Shown piece after piece: positions 1 through 8,346 of a DNA stretch of 64,000 nucleotides. The notes under the pieces are model-generated. The model was not told the DNA's origin. It saw only the letters and a program-made list of their open reading frames with translations, and made no database searches. The stretch's first letter is position 1. Each line of letters opens with the position of its first letter. The translations under genes and the position numbers were made by a program. This DNA is from Tildeniella torsiva UHER 1998/13D. Lineage in GTDB: Bacteria > Cyanobacteriota > Cyanobacteriia > Phormidesmidales > Phormidesmidaceae. The stretch covers positions 124,001 through 188,000 of the forward strand of contig JAHHIH010000008.1 of the NCBI GenBank assembly GCA_019358835.1. The letters are read 5' to 3'.

Positions 1-2
1 GC

Positions 3-1832
3 GCTACCCGATGGGACTTGGAAGTAGCCCTGATGACGGCACTTCAGGAATCCAGTCTCAGAAACCTAAGGGGCGGCGATAGAGACTCCGCTGGGCTTTT
101 CCAGCAAAGACCCTCCCAAGCCTGGGGCAGCTACGCAGAAATTACTAATCCTTCCTACTCAACGGGCGCTTTCCTCAGAGGAGCTGGCACCAACAAAGGG
201 CTCTTTGATTACCCGAAGCGTCAGCAGGAATTTACTAAAGGCCAGGCCGCACAAAGAGTTCAAAGAAGCGCTTTCCCCGATGCCTATAACGCGTGGGAAG
301 ACGAGGCGACCGCCCTGCTCAACGCGATGGATATCAACTACCAGGGCGCAGCACTCACCCCTGAACAGGAAACCTCAACGAGTCAAGAAGCCGCTACCCA
401 GAGCACGGCTAAGCGAAACCCTGATGTACCAGGGCGCAGCGAGACTCTAGCGGGTCAGCAAATCACCCTCTATCTCGGGTTCGACGGAAAGCCCCTGGTT
501 GCCTATAGCTTCATTCATACCGGCCTGAGCTACAGTCTCTATGATCAATCGACTCTAGAGTTCACAGGCACAGCCGCTGCTTGGGTGATGCACCAGGCCC
601 CCAAGAACTCGGCCTATACCAACATCTCCCTCAAGCAGCTCGCTGAGAAGATTGCGGCTAACTATGGCCTCAGAGTGGACATGCAGGTTGAAGGGCCCAG
701 GTATGTCTACATCTCCCAGAAAGCGCTGACTGATTACCAATTTCTGCTGCAGGAGTGCGAGCGGGTCGGGCTCATCCTTAAGAATGTTGGAAACAACACC
801 CTGGAGATTAAAGCGCGATCAGAAACGCTGGAGCAGGGCAACGACAACATCTACACCCTGGCCATCGGCAAGAACCTAAATAACTTCAGCGTGAGCCATC
901 AAGCTCAGTCGGCTGGTGGTTCAGCGCGTTCTTCTGAACCTGGCGAACAAAACTCCACTGGGGTCAAGAAGTTCGAGCTCAACCCGGATACTGGGTTAAT
1001 CGAAGAGGAGACCGCTGAGACAACAGACGCCAAAGGTGCAGACGAAACCGAATCCACTACTGGCTCTAACGTTGATAGCAATCGCCCTCTAACTACTGGT
1101 GTTACTGACCTCGAAGACGGGCAGCGGAGAGCTAATGAGCAGCGGGTTAAAGGGATTGAGGCTACCTACTCGGCTCCTTCAACTCCTGAAATTCTTATCC
1201 TGACGCCTGATGACCCCATTCGAACTGAGAAGCTCGGCGGGTTCCTCAATCGAATCTGGGTGCATGAGTCTGTGACTCACACGCTGGGCGCAGACACAGG
1301 TTTCGTCACCAGCGGAAAGCTCTACACACCTCTCCGCAATAAATATCTGACCCCTGAACCTGTGGCGGCTGAAGCTGGCGCGTCTGGCACTGCTCCCCCC
1401 AGTGGCGATGCTCCTGCATCAAAGGCAGGCGGCTTTATCAGACCTGTCTCCCAACCCATCAATTCTCCCTTTGGCCCTCGCTGGGGAAGACAGCATGGTG
1501 GTGTGGACTTCGCCTGTCCCATCGGTACAAACATATGGGCATCAGCGGCTGGAACTGTCGAGTCAGTTACAACCAGTTGCCCCCTCAACGGGTACAGAGG
1601 TAGCGGCTGCGGCGGAGGCTTTGGCAACAACATTGTCATCGCTCACGCTGGTGGAATCAAAACCTACTACTGCCACCTCGATGGAGACAATATTTTTGTC
1701 TCTCCCGGCGCTACGGTTCGCCAAGGCCAGCAGATAGCTAAGAGTGGAAACAGCGGTAGCAGCACTGGCCCTCATTTGCACTTTGAGTTTCGAGTCAGCG
1801 GCACACGAGTTGACCCGCAGCGGTACATCTAA
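3..1832 (+). CDS. Phage tail hub/lysin fusion (gpD-like with lytic transglycosylase and M23 domains), 5' partial
   Basis: The reading frame is already open at base 3 and the first possible start (TTG at 18) falls inside a domain, so the gene begins outside the window. Three parts are visible. Residues about 1-50 (from base 18) resemble a lytic transglycosylase/muramidase fold, with ALMTALQESSLRNL followed by DSAGLFQQRPSQAWG. Residues about 140-430 resemble the phage late-control protein D / tail hub fold. Residues about 480-604 are an M23 metallo-endopeptidase with the zinc motifs HGGVDF and HLHFEF. The inferred role is a tail-tip protein that carries two cell-wall-cutting activities (glycan strand and peptide crosslink). 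Between hub and peptidase is a Thr/Glu/Ser-rich linker. It is the first visible gene of the tail operon and precedes the spike gene. Confidence 0.8.
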   Translation, partial: ATRWDLEVALMTALQESSLRNLRGGDRDSAGLFQQRPSQAWGSYAEITNPSYSTGAFLRGAGTNKGLFDYPKRQQEFTKGQAAQRVQRSAFPDAYNAWEDEATALLNAMDINYQGAALTPEQETSTSQEAATQSTAKRNPDVPGRSETLAGQQITLYLGFDGKPLVAYSFIHTGLSYSLYDQSTLEFTGTAAAWVMHQAPKNSAYTNISLKQLAEKIAANYGLRVDMQVEGPRYVYISQKALTDYQFLLQECERVGLILKNVGNNTLEIKARSETLEQGNDNIYTLAIGKNLNNFSVSHQAQSAGGSARSSEPGEQNSTGVKKFELNPDTGLIEEETAETTDAKGADETESTTGSNVDSNRPLTTGVTDLEDGQRRANEQRVKGIEATYSAPSTPEILILTPDDPIRTEKLGGFLNRIWVHESVTHTLGADTGFVTSGKLYTPLRNKYLTPEPVAAEAGASGTAPPSGDAPASKAGGFIRPVSQPINSPFGPRWGRQHGGVDFACPIGTNIWASAAGTVESVTTSCPLNGYRGSGCGGGFGNNIVIAHAGGIKTYYCHLDGDNIFVSPGATVRQGQQIAKSGNSGSSTGPHLHFEFRVSGTRVDPQRYI

Positions 1833-1910
1833 ATCTCAACTAAACCAAGCAGTTTAATCGGCCCTGAAAAAAGCTGATTTTTCGCCCCCTTTTTCAAACC
1901 TCTCTGCTGC

Positions 1911-2050
1911 GCCAAACTTGGTACATATGCGCCACATCTGGTACATACGCGCCAACTTTGGCACACCAAAATTAATTTCTCAAAAAGTGAGCCACCCTTG
2001 GTGCATATGCGCCACATCTGGTACATACGCGCCAACTTTGGCACACCAAA
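1911..2050. repeat. Phased 20-bp repeat array between tail hub and spike genes
   Basis: Two 60-bp blocks (1911-1970 and 1991-2050) are almost identical. Each is made of three related 20-bp units beginning GCCA, for example GCCACATCTGGTACATACGC. The blocks are separated by an unrelated stretch of exactly 20 bp (1971-1990), so all units keep a 20-bp phase, close to two helical turns. The gap 1833-2155 contains no credible gene; short frames on both strands are translations of the repeat. A run of repeated sites on one DNA face suggests protein binding (operator or iteron-like), but no function is established. The rest of the gap is A/T-rich and may hold the promoter of the following genes. Confidence 0.75.
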
Positions 2051-2155
2051 AAAGGGCTCAAAAAACTCTATTTTTTCGGTTTTTTACAAGACCCACGAGA
2101 CTCGTATTAAGACTCGAAAGTTTTTCTCAAGTCTAAATCAAAACTCAATTTGAAC

Positions 2156-2773
2156 ATGGACATCCTCTCACTACTAAGCCACGCTGAGAAAGCAGCTGGA
2201 GTCGCTCTCGACTTGCGCGATCGCAATCCTTTTGCTTACCTAGCGGTGGTCTCAAACAATGAAGACGAACTTGGGCGGCGACGAATTAAAGTTGTCAACC
2301 CAGCGAATCCCTCGCTTGAGTCTCATTGGATTCGTCGCCTAAGCACAACCTTCAAACTCGATGAGCCGCTGCCTAAGGTCGGGCAGACCGTTTTGGTTTT
2401 CTCTAGCGACGGCATCGACACTAACGGTTGGTACTTGCCTTGCATAAACGACATCAACCCACCGTTCGATAAAACTGACCCCAAGCTTGATTACCGCTAC
2501 GACATCGAAGGAAAGCATCAGCTCAATATTGCTGGAACGTCTGAGACAACCGTGGGCTCTGCCTACTCTCTCGATGGAGACTCAATCACCATCACCGCTG
2601 GGGGAAGCATGATCGCAATCAGCAGTGGTGGGAATATCACGATCACTGGCGGAAACATCTCTATTAACGGTGACATAGCCATCAGCGGCAGCGCCCGCAT
2701 TAACGGCAAAGACATCGCTGTCGTGGGCGCACTCGATACTCGCGGCGACTCTCTAACGACTTCAGGACAATAA
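2156..2773 (+). CDS. Phage baseplate spike protein, gpV-like
   Basis: This 205-aa protein has the layout of P2 gpV-type spikes. An N-terminal OB-fold-like part (about residues 20-110, with LGRRRIKVVNP and PLPKVGQTVLVF) is followed by a Gly/Ile/Ser-rich beta-helical C-terminus (about 125-185, with ITITAGGSMIAISSGGN-type repeats) that would form the membrane-piercing needle. I chose ATG 2156 over the TTG two codons upstream; neither has a strong ribosome-binding site. It sits between the hub/lysin and gpW/gp25-like genes, the usual order in contractile-tail baseplate operons. Confidence 0.85.
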   Translation: MDILSLLSHAEKAAGVALDLRDRNPFAYLAVVSNNEDELGRRRIKVVNPANPSLESHWIRRLSTTFKLDEPLPKVGQTVLVFSSDGIDTNGWYLPCINDINPPFDKTDPKLDYRYDIEGKHQLNIAGTSETTVGSAYSLDGDSITITAGGSMIAISSGGNITITGGNISINGDIAISGSARINGKDIAVVGALDTRGDSLTTSGQ

Positions 2774-2777
2774 GAAT

Positions 2778-3125
2778 ATGACAACTGGTTTAACTTATCC
2801 ACTCGCCGTGGACGAGGAGACAGGCAACCTCAAAACTGTTACTGAAGCTGATTGGGTGAAGTCCCGTATCGATTCACTCCTCGATACGCTTCCTCTAGAG
2901 AATCCTCTCAGACCTTCATACGGAACTGAGTCTCCTCTATTCACTTCCCAGTTCGACTGGACAACTTATGCATTTTCCATAATGCAAAAACTTATAAAAG
3001 AAATTCCTGAAGCTAAGTTCTCAACAAGTAGTCAGATTGCCGATGATGGCGGGGCACAAATCGTCATAGCCTATGCCTATCGCGGAATCCCACAGGAAGA
3101 CTTCATTCTCAACTTTCTGAGATAA
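2778..3125 (+). CDS. Baseplate wedge protein, gpW/gp25-like
   Basis: This 115-aa protein fits the small GPW/gp25 family of contractile-tail baseplate wedges in length and motifs. It has an N-terminal LTYPLAVDEETGNL, then a segment ending LRPSYGTESPLF, and a C-terminal DDGGAQIVIAYAYRG strand region. It follows the spike gene by 4 bases. In related phages it is directly followed by gpJ; here a selfish-looking endonuclease gene block separates the two. Confidence 0.85.
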   Translation: MTTGLTYPLAVDEETGNLKTVTEADWVKSRIDSLLDTLPLENPLRPSYGTESPLFTSQFDWTTYAFSIMQKLIKEIPEAKFSTSSQIADDGGAQIVIAYAYRGIPQEDFILNFLR

Positions 3126-3267
3126 AGGCTGAACACAATGAGAATTTCCCATTTGTTAAAATAAGCATGGGCTAGGAAAAGAAGTCATGAGCTTTTCTGA
3201 AAAGCCGGAGTCGTTAACCGGCCTGCCCTCTCAAAATATTAACGAACCTCATTAACGTAAAGAAAAA
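3126..3267 (+). other. Structured leader upstream of HNH-type gene
   Basis: This 142-bp gap lies between the gpW-like and endonuclease genes. It contains three consecutive small hairpins: CCCAT/ATGGG (3148-3152 with 3167-3171), GCTTTT/AAAAGC (3191-3196 with 3200-3205) and GCCGG/CCGGC (3204-3208 with 3218-3222, overlapping the previous one). The short stretch AGG...AACACAATGA near 3127-3142 resembles AGG...AAACAATGA just before gpJ (3956-3969). This suggests the whole 3139-3965 block was inserted at a translation start. I could not identify conserved group I intron core elements by eye. Confidence 0.4.
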
Positions 3268-3915
3268 ATGCCAAAGTTCATCGATTTAACTGACGAAGTT
3301 TTTGGTCGGCTAACAGTCCTCAACAGAAAAGACACCTTCTCAGGAGGCAAGATGAGGACTGCATGGGATTGTCTTTGCGACTGTGGAGAGACAACAAATG
3401 TTCTCAGTGAGAATCTAAAGTCCGGACGGACAAAGAGTTGTGGGTGCCTAGCGAGTGAGGAAACCGCTGCTCGAAATACGGCTAATGCCAAACACGGGCT
3501 TTGGAGAACGCCGGAGCATCAGTCATGGTCAAACATGAGGAATAGATGTCTTAGTCCTAGCAACCCTGACTACCATAATTATGGAGGAAGGGGAATTAAA
3601 GTCTGTGACCCGTGGCTAAATGACTTCCCTGCCTTTCTTAGGGACATGGGGCCTAAACCTCCTATGCATACCCTAGAGAGAAAGGAGTCGAATGGAAATT
3701 ATGAACCTGGTAACTGTATATGGGCAACCCCGAAACAGCAGGCGAATAACACCCGAAGAAACCGAAAAGTAACCGTTGGGAATCGGACTCAGAATATGAG
3801 CCAATGGGCGGAAGAGGTAGGTATAGACGTTGGAGTTATCTGGCACCGACTAAGCACGGGATGGTCAGCATACGATGCCGTTATGACCCCAGCAAAATCA
3901 CAAAGAACAGCTTAG
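3268..3915 (+). CDS. HNH/AP2-type homing endonuclease-like protein
   Basis: This 215-aa protein has a Cys-rich N-terminal DNA-binding segment (CLCDCGE...KSCGCL, about residues 31-58). A central module (about 72-155) carries the pattern HQSWSNMRNRCL, YHNYGGRGIKVCDPW and NYEPGNCIWATPKQQANN, common in phage-encoded free-standing HNH/AP2-like endonucleases. The C-terminus (about 165-205) is probably a further DNA-binding module. Such genes are selfish and spread by cutting gene copies that lack them. It interrupts the conserved gpW-gpJ junction and carries its own leader and terminator, as expected of an insertion. The start ATG 3268 has only a weak purine-rich upstream sequence. Confidence 0.7.
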   Translation: MPKFIDLTDEVFGRLTVLNRKDTFSGGKMRTAWDCLCDCGETTNVLSENLKSGRTKSCGCLASEETAARNTANAKHGLWRTPEHQSWSNMRNRCLSPSNPDYHNYGGRGIKVCDPWLNDFPAFLRDMGPKPPMHTLERKESNGNYEPGNCIWATPKQQANNTRRNRKVTVGNRTQNMSQWAEEVGIDVGVIWHRLSTGWSAYDAVMTPAKSQRTA

Positions 3916-3930
3916 AGAAAACACTTGACG

Positions 3931-3953
3931 CCCCTCCAATGGAGGGGTTTTTT
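3931..3953 (+). terminator. Rho-independent terminator after the endonuclease gene
   Basis: A perfect 7-bp stem, CCCCTCC (3931-3937) with GGAGGGG (3941-3947), has a 3-base loop and is followed by six T residues. It ends only 12 bases before the gpJ start, leaving no room for a promoter between them. Unless it is read through or antiterminated, it should reduce expression of the downstream tail genes. Confidence 0.85.
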
Positions 3954-3965
3954 GTAGGATAAACA

Positions 3966-5141
3966 ATGACTATTGAAACTGAAAAACTAGAACTCTTTAT
4001 TCCTCAGATTGATGATCGCTCCGAGGAGGAAATCTTCGCCAAAGCCTTTGACCTTGTGTCCTTCCTCAGCGGAGGCAAGCTCAACGATCGCAGCTCTGGA
4101 GAACCTCTTGGTGTTCTACTAAGAGCCCAAGCGTTTGCAGCCGCAGAGTTCCTATTCCGCTGCAACAAGTTGCCTCTAGCTCTCATCGTTCAGTTCCTCA
4201 GTCTGGCCGGGGTGACGAGAAGCTTGGGTGCTAAGGCTACGGCCAGCCTGACGTTCACTCTCACCGCACCTAGGAACACCCCTTACACAATTCCAGCCGG
4301 GTTTGAAGTCGTTACCTCGGGCTCCTCGAAGAAGTTCTTCACCAAGAGCATCTTGGTCATCCCGCCTGGCAACTTGTCTGGAACCGTAGATGCTGAAGCT
4401 GAGGCCTTGGGTGGAGAATACAACGTGCCCGCCTATAGCCTTAATCGCATCACCCAGCCGCTTGCGTTCCTAGGCAGCGTCATTAACGTTGAGCCTGCCC
4501 AAGGTGGTGCTGAGGCTGAACCTATTGAAGAGGCTATCAACCGTGGCATGCGAGAAATCAGAACTCAGAACCTGGTATCAGAGTTTGACTTCAACGAAGA
4601 AGCAGAGCGGCTGATGGGTGCTGGGTCTAAAGCTAAGACCATTGGCCTGCTGGGTGGCGACAGGGTAACCACTACCCCAGGCGCGATCCATATCTTCTGC
4701 CTAGCCCCTGGTGGAGAACCTGCCAACATCGCAGTCTTAAACAGCGTTCGCAATGGCCTAGCCGACCGAATTCTGTTGGGGACTACCCTCCACGTTTCTT
4801 CGATGGACGTTGAGGAAGTCACCGTAAGTGTTTACGCCAAGATAACCAACGACATCACGGCTGATGAGGTCGCTGACAGTCTGTGGGAAGCGTTCCAAAG
4901 CTATCTGGAGCCCAGCATCCAAACGCCGGGTGAGACTTTGTTTATCGAAGAGGTTCGCCACCAGCTGCGGTTCGTCGCTGGAGTGAAATTGATCGACTAC
5001 ATCCTGCTGAATGACACGCCGAACAACTTGGATATGCCGGAGCCCTACAGCATGCCGGTGCCTTTAGCTATGGCGTTGTTTCTGGCTGATGAATCAGGGA
5101 ATCTGTTCGAGCTAGTAAGAGGACTTGGCGATGACCTCTAA
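3966..5141 (+). CDS. Baseplate protein J (gpJ/gp47 family)
   Basis: This 391-aa protein matches the gpJ-like baseplate wedge family in length and features. An N-terminal helical region with LLRAQAFAAAEFLFRCN is followed by GVTRSLGAKATASLTFTL and a beta-rich domain with PYTIPAGFEVVT, then a C-terminal GETLFIEEVRHQL segment. AGGA at 3956-3959 gives a good ribosome-binding site 6 bases before ATG. The 3' end overlaps the gpI-like gene by 11 bases, indicating coupled translation. Confidence 0.85.
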   Translation: MTIETEKLELFIPQIDDRSEEEIFAKAFDLVSFLSGGKLNDRSSGEPLGVLLRAQAFAAAEFLFRCNKLPLALIVQFLSLAGVTRSLGAKATASLTFTLTAPRNTPYTIPAGFEVVTSGSSKKFFTKSILVIPPGNLSGTVDAEAEALGGEYNVPAYSLNRITQPLAFLGSVINVEPAQGGAEAEPIEEAINRGMREIRTQNLVSEFDFNEEAERLMGAGSKAKTIGLLGGDRVTTTPGAIHIFCLAPGGEPANIAVLNSVRNGLADRILLGTTLHVSSMDVEEVTVSVYAKITNDITADEVADSLWEAFQSYLEPSIQTPGETLFIEEVRHQLRFVAGVKLIDYILLNDTPNNLDMPEPYSMPVPLAMALFLADESGNLFELVRGLGDDL

Positions 5142-5790
5142 TCCTGTCTATGAGCGCTGGTACGAGCAGGCACGGCCCGCCTACGGTCTTACACCAGGCG
5201 TCAATGGAGGCTACAGCGAGAACCCTGTTGCTGATTGGCTCACACGCCCGGCAGACGACCTGTTCATTGAAATACGCAACAAGGTTGATGACCTAGGGCG
5301 ACAGCTCAATCCTCTCGAATGTGACCCTGAATGGCTCGACTACATCGCTGGGCTGTGCGGGTTCACTGGGCCCTACTGGGATAAGACCTGGGCAACCCAA
5401 GCCAAGCGCACGCTGCTGAACGCTAGCTTCAGCCTTATCTGGCCATTGAAAGGAACCTCACAAGCTCTGAGCTTTGTTCTCAACGCCTTTGACATCAAGC
5501 ACATTATCCAAGAGGGCACCAGCTTCATCATTGGCGTGGACGAGGTTGGGGACGAGTTAGGCGTCGTCGCCTGGGACTACACCATTCTGCTGCCCAACGA
5601 CTATTACAAAACACCTAAAGAGACACTAACCCGCAGACTGGACAAGCTGTTCGGCCCTTGCTGGTGCACGAAAACGGTCGTCTTCAGCAACGAATTCTTC
5701 AGGACTTTTGAAGTCCTAGGGTTCACCGATAGCGACCAAATCACCCTCCTCTCCCCCAACACCGCCGCTGGCGAAGCATTCCAAATTTAG
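5131..5790 (+). CDS. Tail protein I (gpI family)
   Basis: This protein of about 219 aa has the gpI hallmark NPLECDPEWLDYIAGLCGF early on, followed by a region predicting a compact baseplate wedge protein, and it follows gpJ as in P2-like phages. I prefer ATG 5131 over the TTG at 5125 because a ribosome-binding site (AAGAGGA, about 5116-5122) sits 8 bases upstream. It overlaps the gpJ stop by 11 bases. Confidence 0.8.
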   Translation: MTSNPVYERWYEQARPAYGLTPGVNGGYSENPVADWLTRPADDLFIEIRNKVDDLGRQLNPLECDPEWLDYIAGLCGFTGPYWDKTWATQAKRTLLNASFSLIWPLKGTSQALSFVLNAFDIKHIIQEGTSFIIGVDEVGDELGVVAWDYTILLPNDYYKTPKETLTRRLDKLFGPCWCTKTVVFSNEFFRTFEVLGFTDSDQITLLSPNTAAGEAFQI

Positions 5791-5798
5791 GACTATCC

Positions 5799-8057
5799 AT
5801 GACCGATTTCATCTTGAGCCGCGACGAGGTAATCCTTCGTCAGATTGGCGACCTTGACCCTGCAACTACGATTAACGATTCAGACGAACTAGCGATCAGC
5901 CAGGGTGGGGCCGTTAGAAAGACCAATCTTGGCGACATCTTCGCATCCGTGGCAGAAGAAGCTGTAGAAGACGTTGAGGAATTGAGAACCGAGATTCTCA
6001 CCGCCCTTGGCGACTACGTGAATACTGGAACCGACCAGAGCGTAGCGGGTGTTAAGACATTCACTGACGGGCCTAGAATCACCAAGGCCGCTGGTACTGC
6101 TGCTGGGCTAAGTCTCGCTTCTGGCACTAGCGAGCGCTGGGCTATCGAGAAAAATAACGTTGCTGAATCAGGTTCTAACGCTGGCTCAAATTTAGTAATC
6201 AGCCGCCTCAATGATGATGGTGTCACCAAAGCCGCTGTTATCACTGTCACTCGCTCGACTGGTGCTGTTGCGCTAGCTAACACTCTCAGCGTGGCTCAGG
6301 CTGTCACGCTGTCCACGACCCTGGCTGTAACTGGTAATGCGACTGTTGGCGGAACTCTAGGCGTTACTGGGGCTACCACCCTGACCGGCGCTGCGACCTT
6401 AAGCAACAACCTCTCGGTCGCTGGTACGTCTACTCTCACTGGCGCTGCCTCGCTGGGCAGTACTCTCGCAGTCACAGGGGTCTCAACCTTCACTGGGCAA
6501 GTTAACAGCGGGCGTGTCAATGCGGTCTTTACTGGCGCAACCAGTGGCCAGCACAGCATTTCAGCTATCTGCCAGGCGACAACCGGCGACAACATCTCTG
6601 GTATCAATATTTCTAGCTCGAACACCGAGTTCAGCAGCGCTCAGATTACGGGTGTGGAAGAAGCGCACGGCACCCTCAAGATCTCCCACGTAAAACCTAC
6701 TGACTCTGACGCTAACGCCTCCGGTCTCAGTATTGATTTGAAGGGTACGGGGACTGCTGCTAAGGGCATCTTTATCGATGCAACCGAGGGTGGCACCACC
6801 GGAAATCTTCTGGACATTAGAAACGATGGAACAGCTGAGCTACGTCTGACCGCTGCGGGCGAGCTAATCTTGGCTGAAGACTTTTCCGCTCCTGATGCAA
6901 AACTCTCTATTCGTCTGAATGATGATGCTGATTCGGGTCTTTCTGTAAAAGCGAATTCTACGAGTGGGGGGAACCTGTTTGAGCTGCGTCGTAGTTCTGA
7001 TAGCGCGGTTAGAACTCGCTTCGATAGCCAATGCCAGTTTATTACCCAACAGAATGCCTATTTCACTGGCCCTGGCCTTCAGATTGGCTCTACCTCAACG
7101 ACCTTTGGCGGCGGTTCGGGCGGCATCATTGGCATCAACAATGCCACCACTGTTCCCACGACCAATCCAACCAGCGCTGTAATTCTCTATGCCCAAAGCG
7201 GGGAATTCAAAACTCGCAGCAGCGCGGGCGTTGTGGCGACGATGGGGGATGCTCTCAAGATTCAGGGAGCGGCTGTTCAAAGTGCCACGCCTACAGACGG
7301 TCAAACTCTTGTTTACGTTTCGGCAAACTCTCGATATGAACCTCAGTCAGTAACCGGCCTAACGACTAGCGCCCAGAGCATTGATGGTGTCAAAACTTTC
7401 ACCAGCTCCCCTGTCGTTCCTGACGTTGCTGTTGGAACTAAAGACGACAAAGTTGCTAATACTCAGTTCGTTCAAGAGAGTCTAGAGGCGTCTGGCTGGA
7501 GAAAAGTACAGACAAATGTTATTGGGGCTTCTGACGCCCTTGTAGACTTAGTTTGTTCTAACTACACCAGCTCAGATGTAGATGAGGTGAGGTTTAGAAT
7601 CACCAACCTTTCAGCACCTAACACTACAGATTCGTATTGCGCGCTGATAAGAATCAACGACTTAACAAACAACCAAACGGGTCAATGGGCTAGTGCGGCT
7701 ACTTTCCACAACTTTGCTAGCGCTTCTGTATCTTATGCCAGTTTCTCAGGAGCCTGGGATGGCGGAGGTTTCCTGTATGCAGGTAACAAAAACTCTTTGT
7801 CTACTGTTGAGGGGAAAATTACCGCTGCTGGCAGTGGGGCAATGTTCGTGACTACCAGTGAGGAACGCCTTATTCTAGGTGCCAACTTTCAGGGTGTGCG
7901 CTGGTCTCAATGGTCAAACACAGACATTTACACAAACAATAAAATTCAGCAAGTCCGAGCTTTTGGCTTTGGTGCTAACAGTGGGGGTACGGCTTTAACT
8001 AGCGCTGTCAACTTACTGAATGGCACAAAAATCGAATGGTTTATAAAGGTGGCTTAA
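5799..8057 (+). CDS. Tail fibre protein with beta-repeat shaft
   Basis: This 752-aa protein is low in Cys and rich in Thr, Gly, Ala and Ser. The N-terminus (MTDFILSRDEVILRQIGDLD) is a short attachment-type domain. Residues about 155-235 contain imperfect repeats of the form TLSVTGATTLTGAATL (TLAVTG, TLGVTG, SLGSTLAVTG), typical of trimeric beta-helical fibre shafts. The motif VAGVKTFTDGP recurs later as IDGVKTFTSSPVV, marking repeated shaft elements. The C-terminal about 190 residues look globular and may bind the receptor. AGGA lies 6 bases upstream of ATG. Its place directly after gpI supports a role in host recognition. Confidence 0.75.
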   Translation: MTDFILSRDEVILRQIGDLDPATTINDSDELAISQGGAVRKTNLGDIFASVAEEAVEDVEELRTEILTALGDYVNTGTDQSVAGVKTFTDGPRITKAAGTAAGLSLASGTSERWAIEKNNVAESGSNAGSNLVISRLNDDGVTKAAVITVTRSTGAVALANTLSVAQAVTLSTTLAVTGNATVGGTLGVTGATTLTGAATLSNNLSVAGTSTLTGAASLGSTLAVTGVSTFTGQVNSGRVNAVFTGATSGQHSISAICQATTGDNISGINISSSNTEFSSAQITGVEEAHGTLKISHVKPTDSDANASGLSIDLKGTGTAAKGIFIDATEGGTTGNLLDIRNDGTAELRLTAAGELILAEDFSAPDAKLSIRLNDDADSGLSVKANSTSGGNLFELRRSSDSAVRTRFDSQCQFITQQNAYFTGPGLQIGSTSTTFGGGSGGIIGINNATTVPTTNPTSAVILYAQSGEFKTRSSAGVVATMGDALKIQGAAVQSATPTDGQTLVYVSANSRYEPQSVTGLTTSAQSIDGVKTFTSSPVVPDVAVGTKDDKVANTQFVQESLEASGWRKVQTNVIGASDALVDLVCSNYTSSDVDEVRFRITNLSAPNTTDSYCALIRINDLTNNQTGQWASAATFHNFASASVSYASFSGAWDGGGFLYAGNKNSLSTVEGKITAAGSGAMFVTTSEERLILGANFQGVRWSQWSNTDIYTNNKIQQVRAFGFGANSGGTALTSAVNLLNGTKIEWFIKVA

Positions 8058-8061
8058 AACA

Positions 8062-8346
8062 ATGAACAACATCCCTAATTGGCTCCAACTAATTCAAGAC
8101 GTGAACACAGGGCCTATTCTATTGCATTGGATGCTCCAGAACGCTACTCCAAACTACTTCACCTACTTGATGGCGGTGATAAACAACCAGCATCGAGAAG
8201 CTTGGATGCTATATGCAGCGCTGAACCTCATATTCACCGAGGAAACTAACATAGACATTCTCGGTGAATTGGTTGATGTACTCGACCGCAATAACTTCGA
8301 TTCAAACCAGCTGAATTTCTTACAGGGCACAGGCCAGAATGACTAA
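8062..8346 (+). CDS. Unknown small protein in tail-fibre region
   Basis: This 94-aa protein is one I do not recognise. It is acidic and rich in Asn, Leu and Ile, with a helical look (NIPNWLQLIQDVNTGPILLHW at the N-terminus) and no signal peptide. It starts 4 bases after the fibre gene and overlaps the next gene by 8 bases, so it is clearly co-translated with the fibre operon. A fibre chaperone or small connector is possible from position alone. Confidence 0.6.
   Translation: MNNIPNWLQLIQDVNTGPILLHWMLQNATPNYFTYLMAVINNQHREAWMLYAALNLIFTEETNIDILGELVDVLDRNNFDSNQLNFLQGTGQND

Noticed and set aside
1911-2050. CRISPR array
   Set aside because: Units are contiguous without variable spacers and no cas genes are present.
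1829-2136. Short frames on both strands over the 20-bp repeats
   Set aside because: Low-complexity peptides reflecting the repeat units only.
3126-3965. Group I intron containing the endonuclease gene
   Set aside because: Hairpins exist but I could not find the conserved core elements, and both flanking genes are intact with no interrupted exon.
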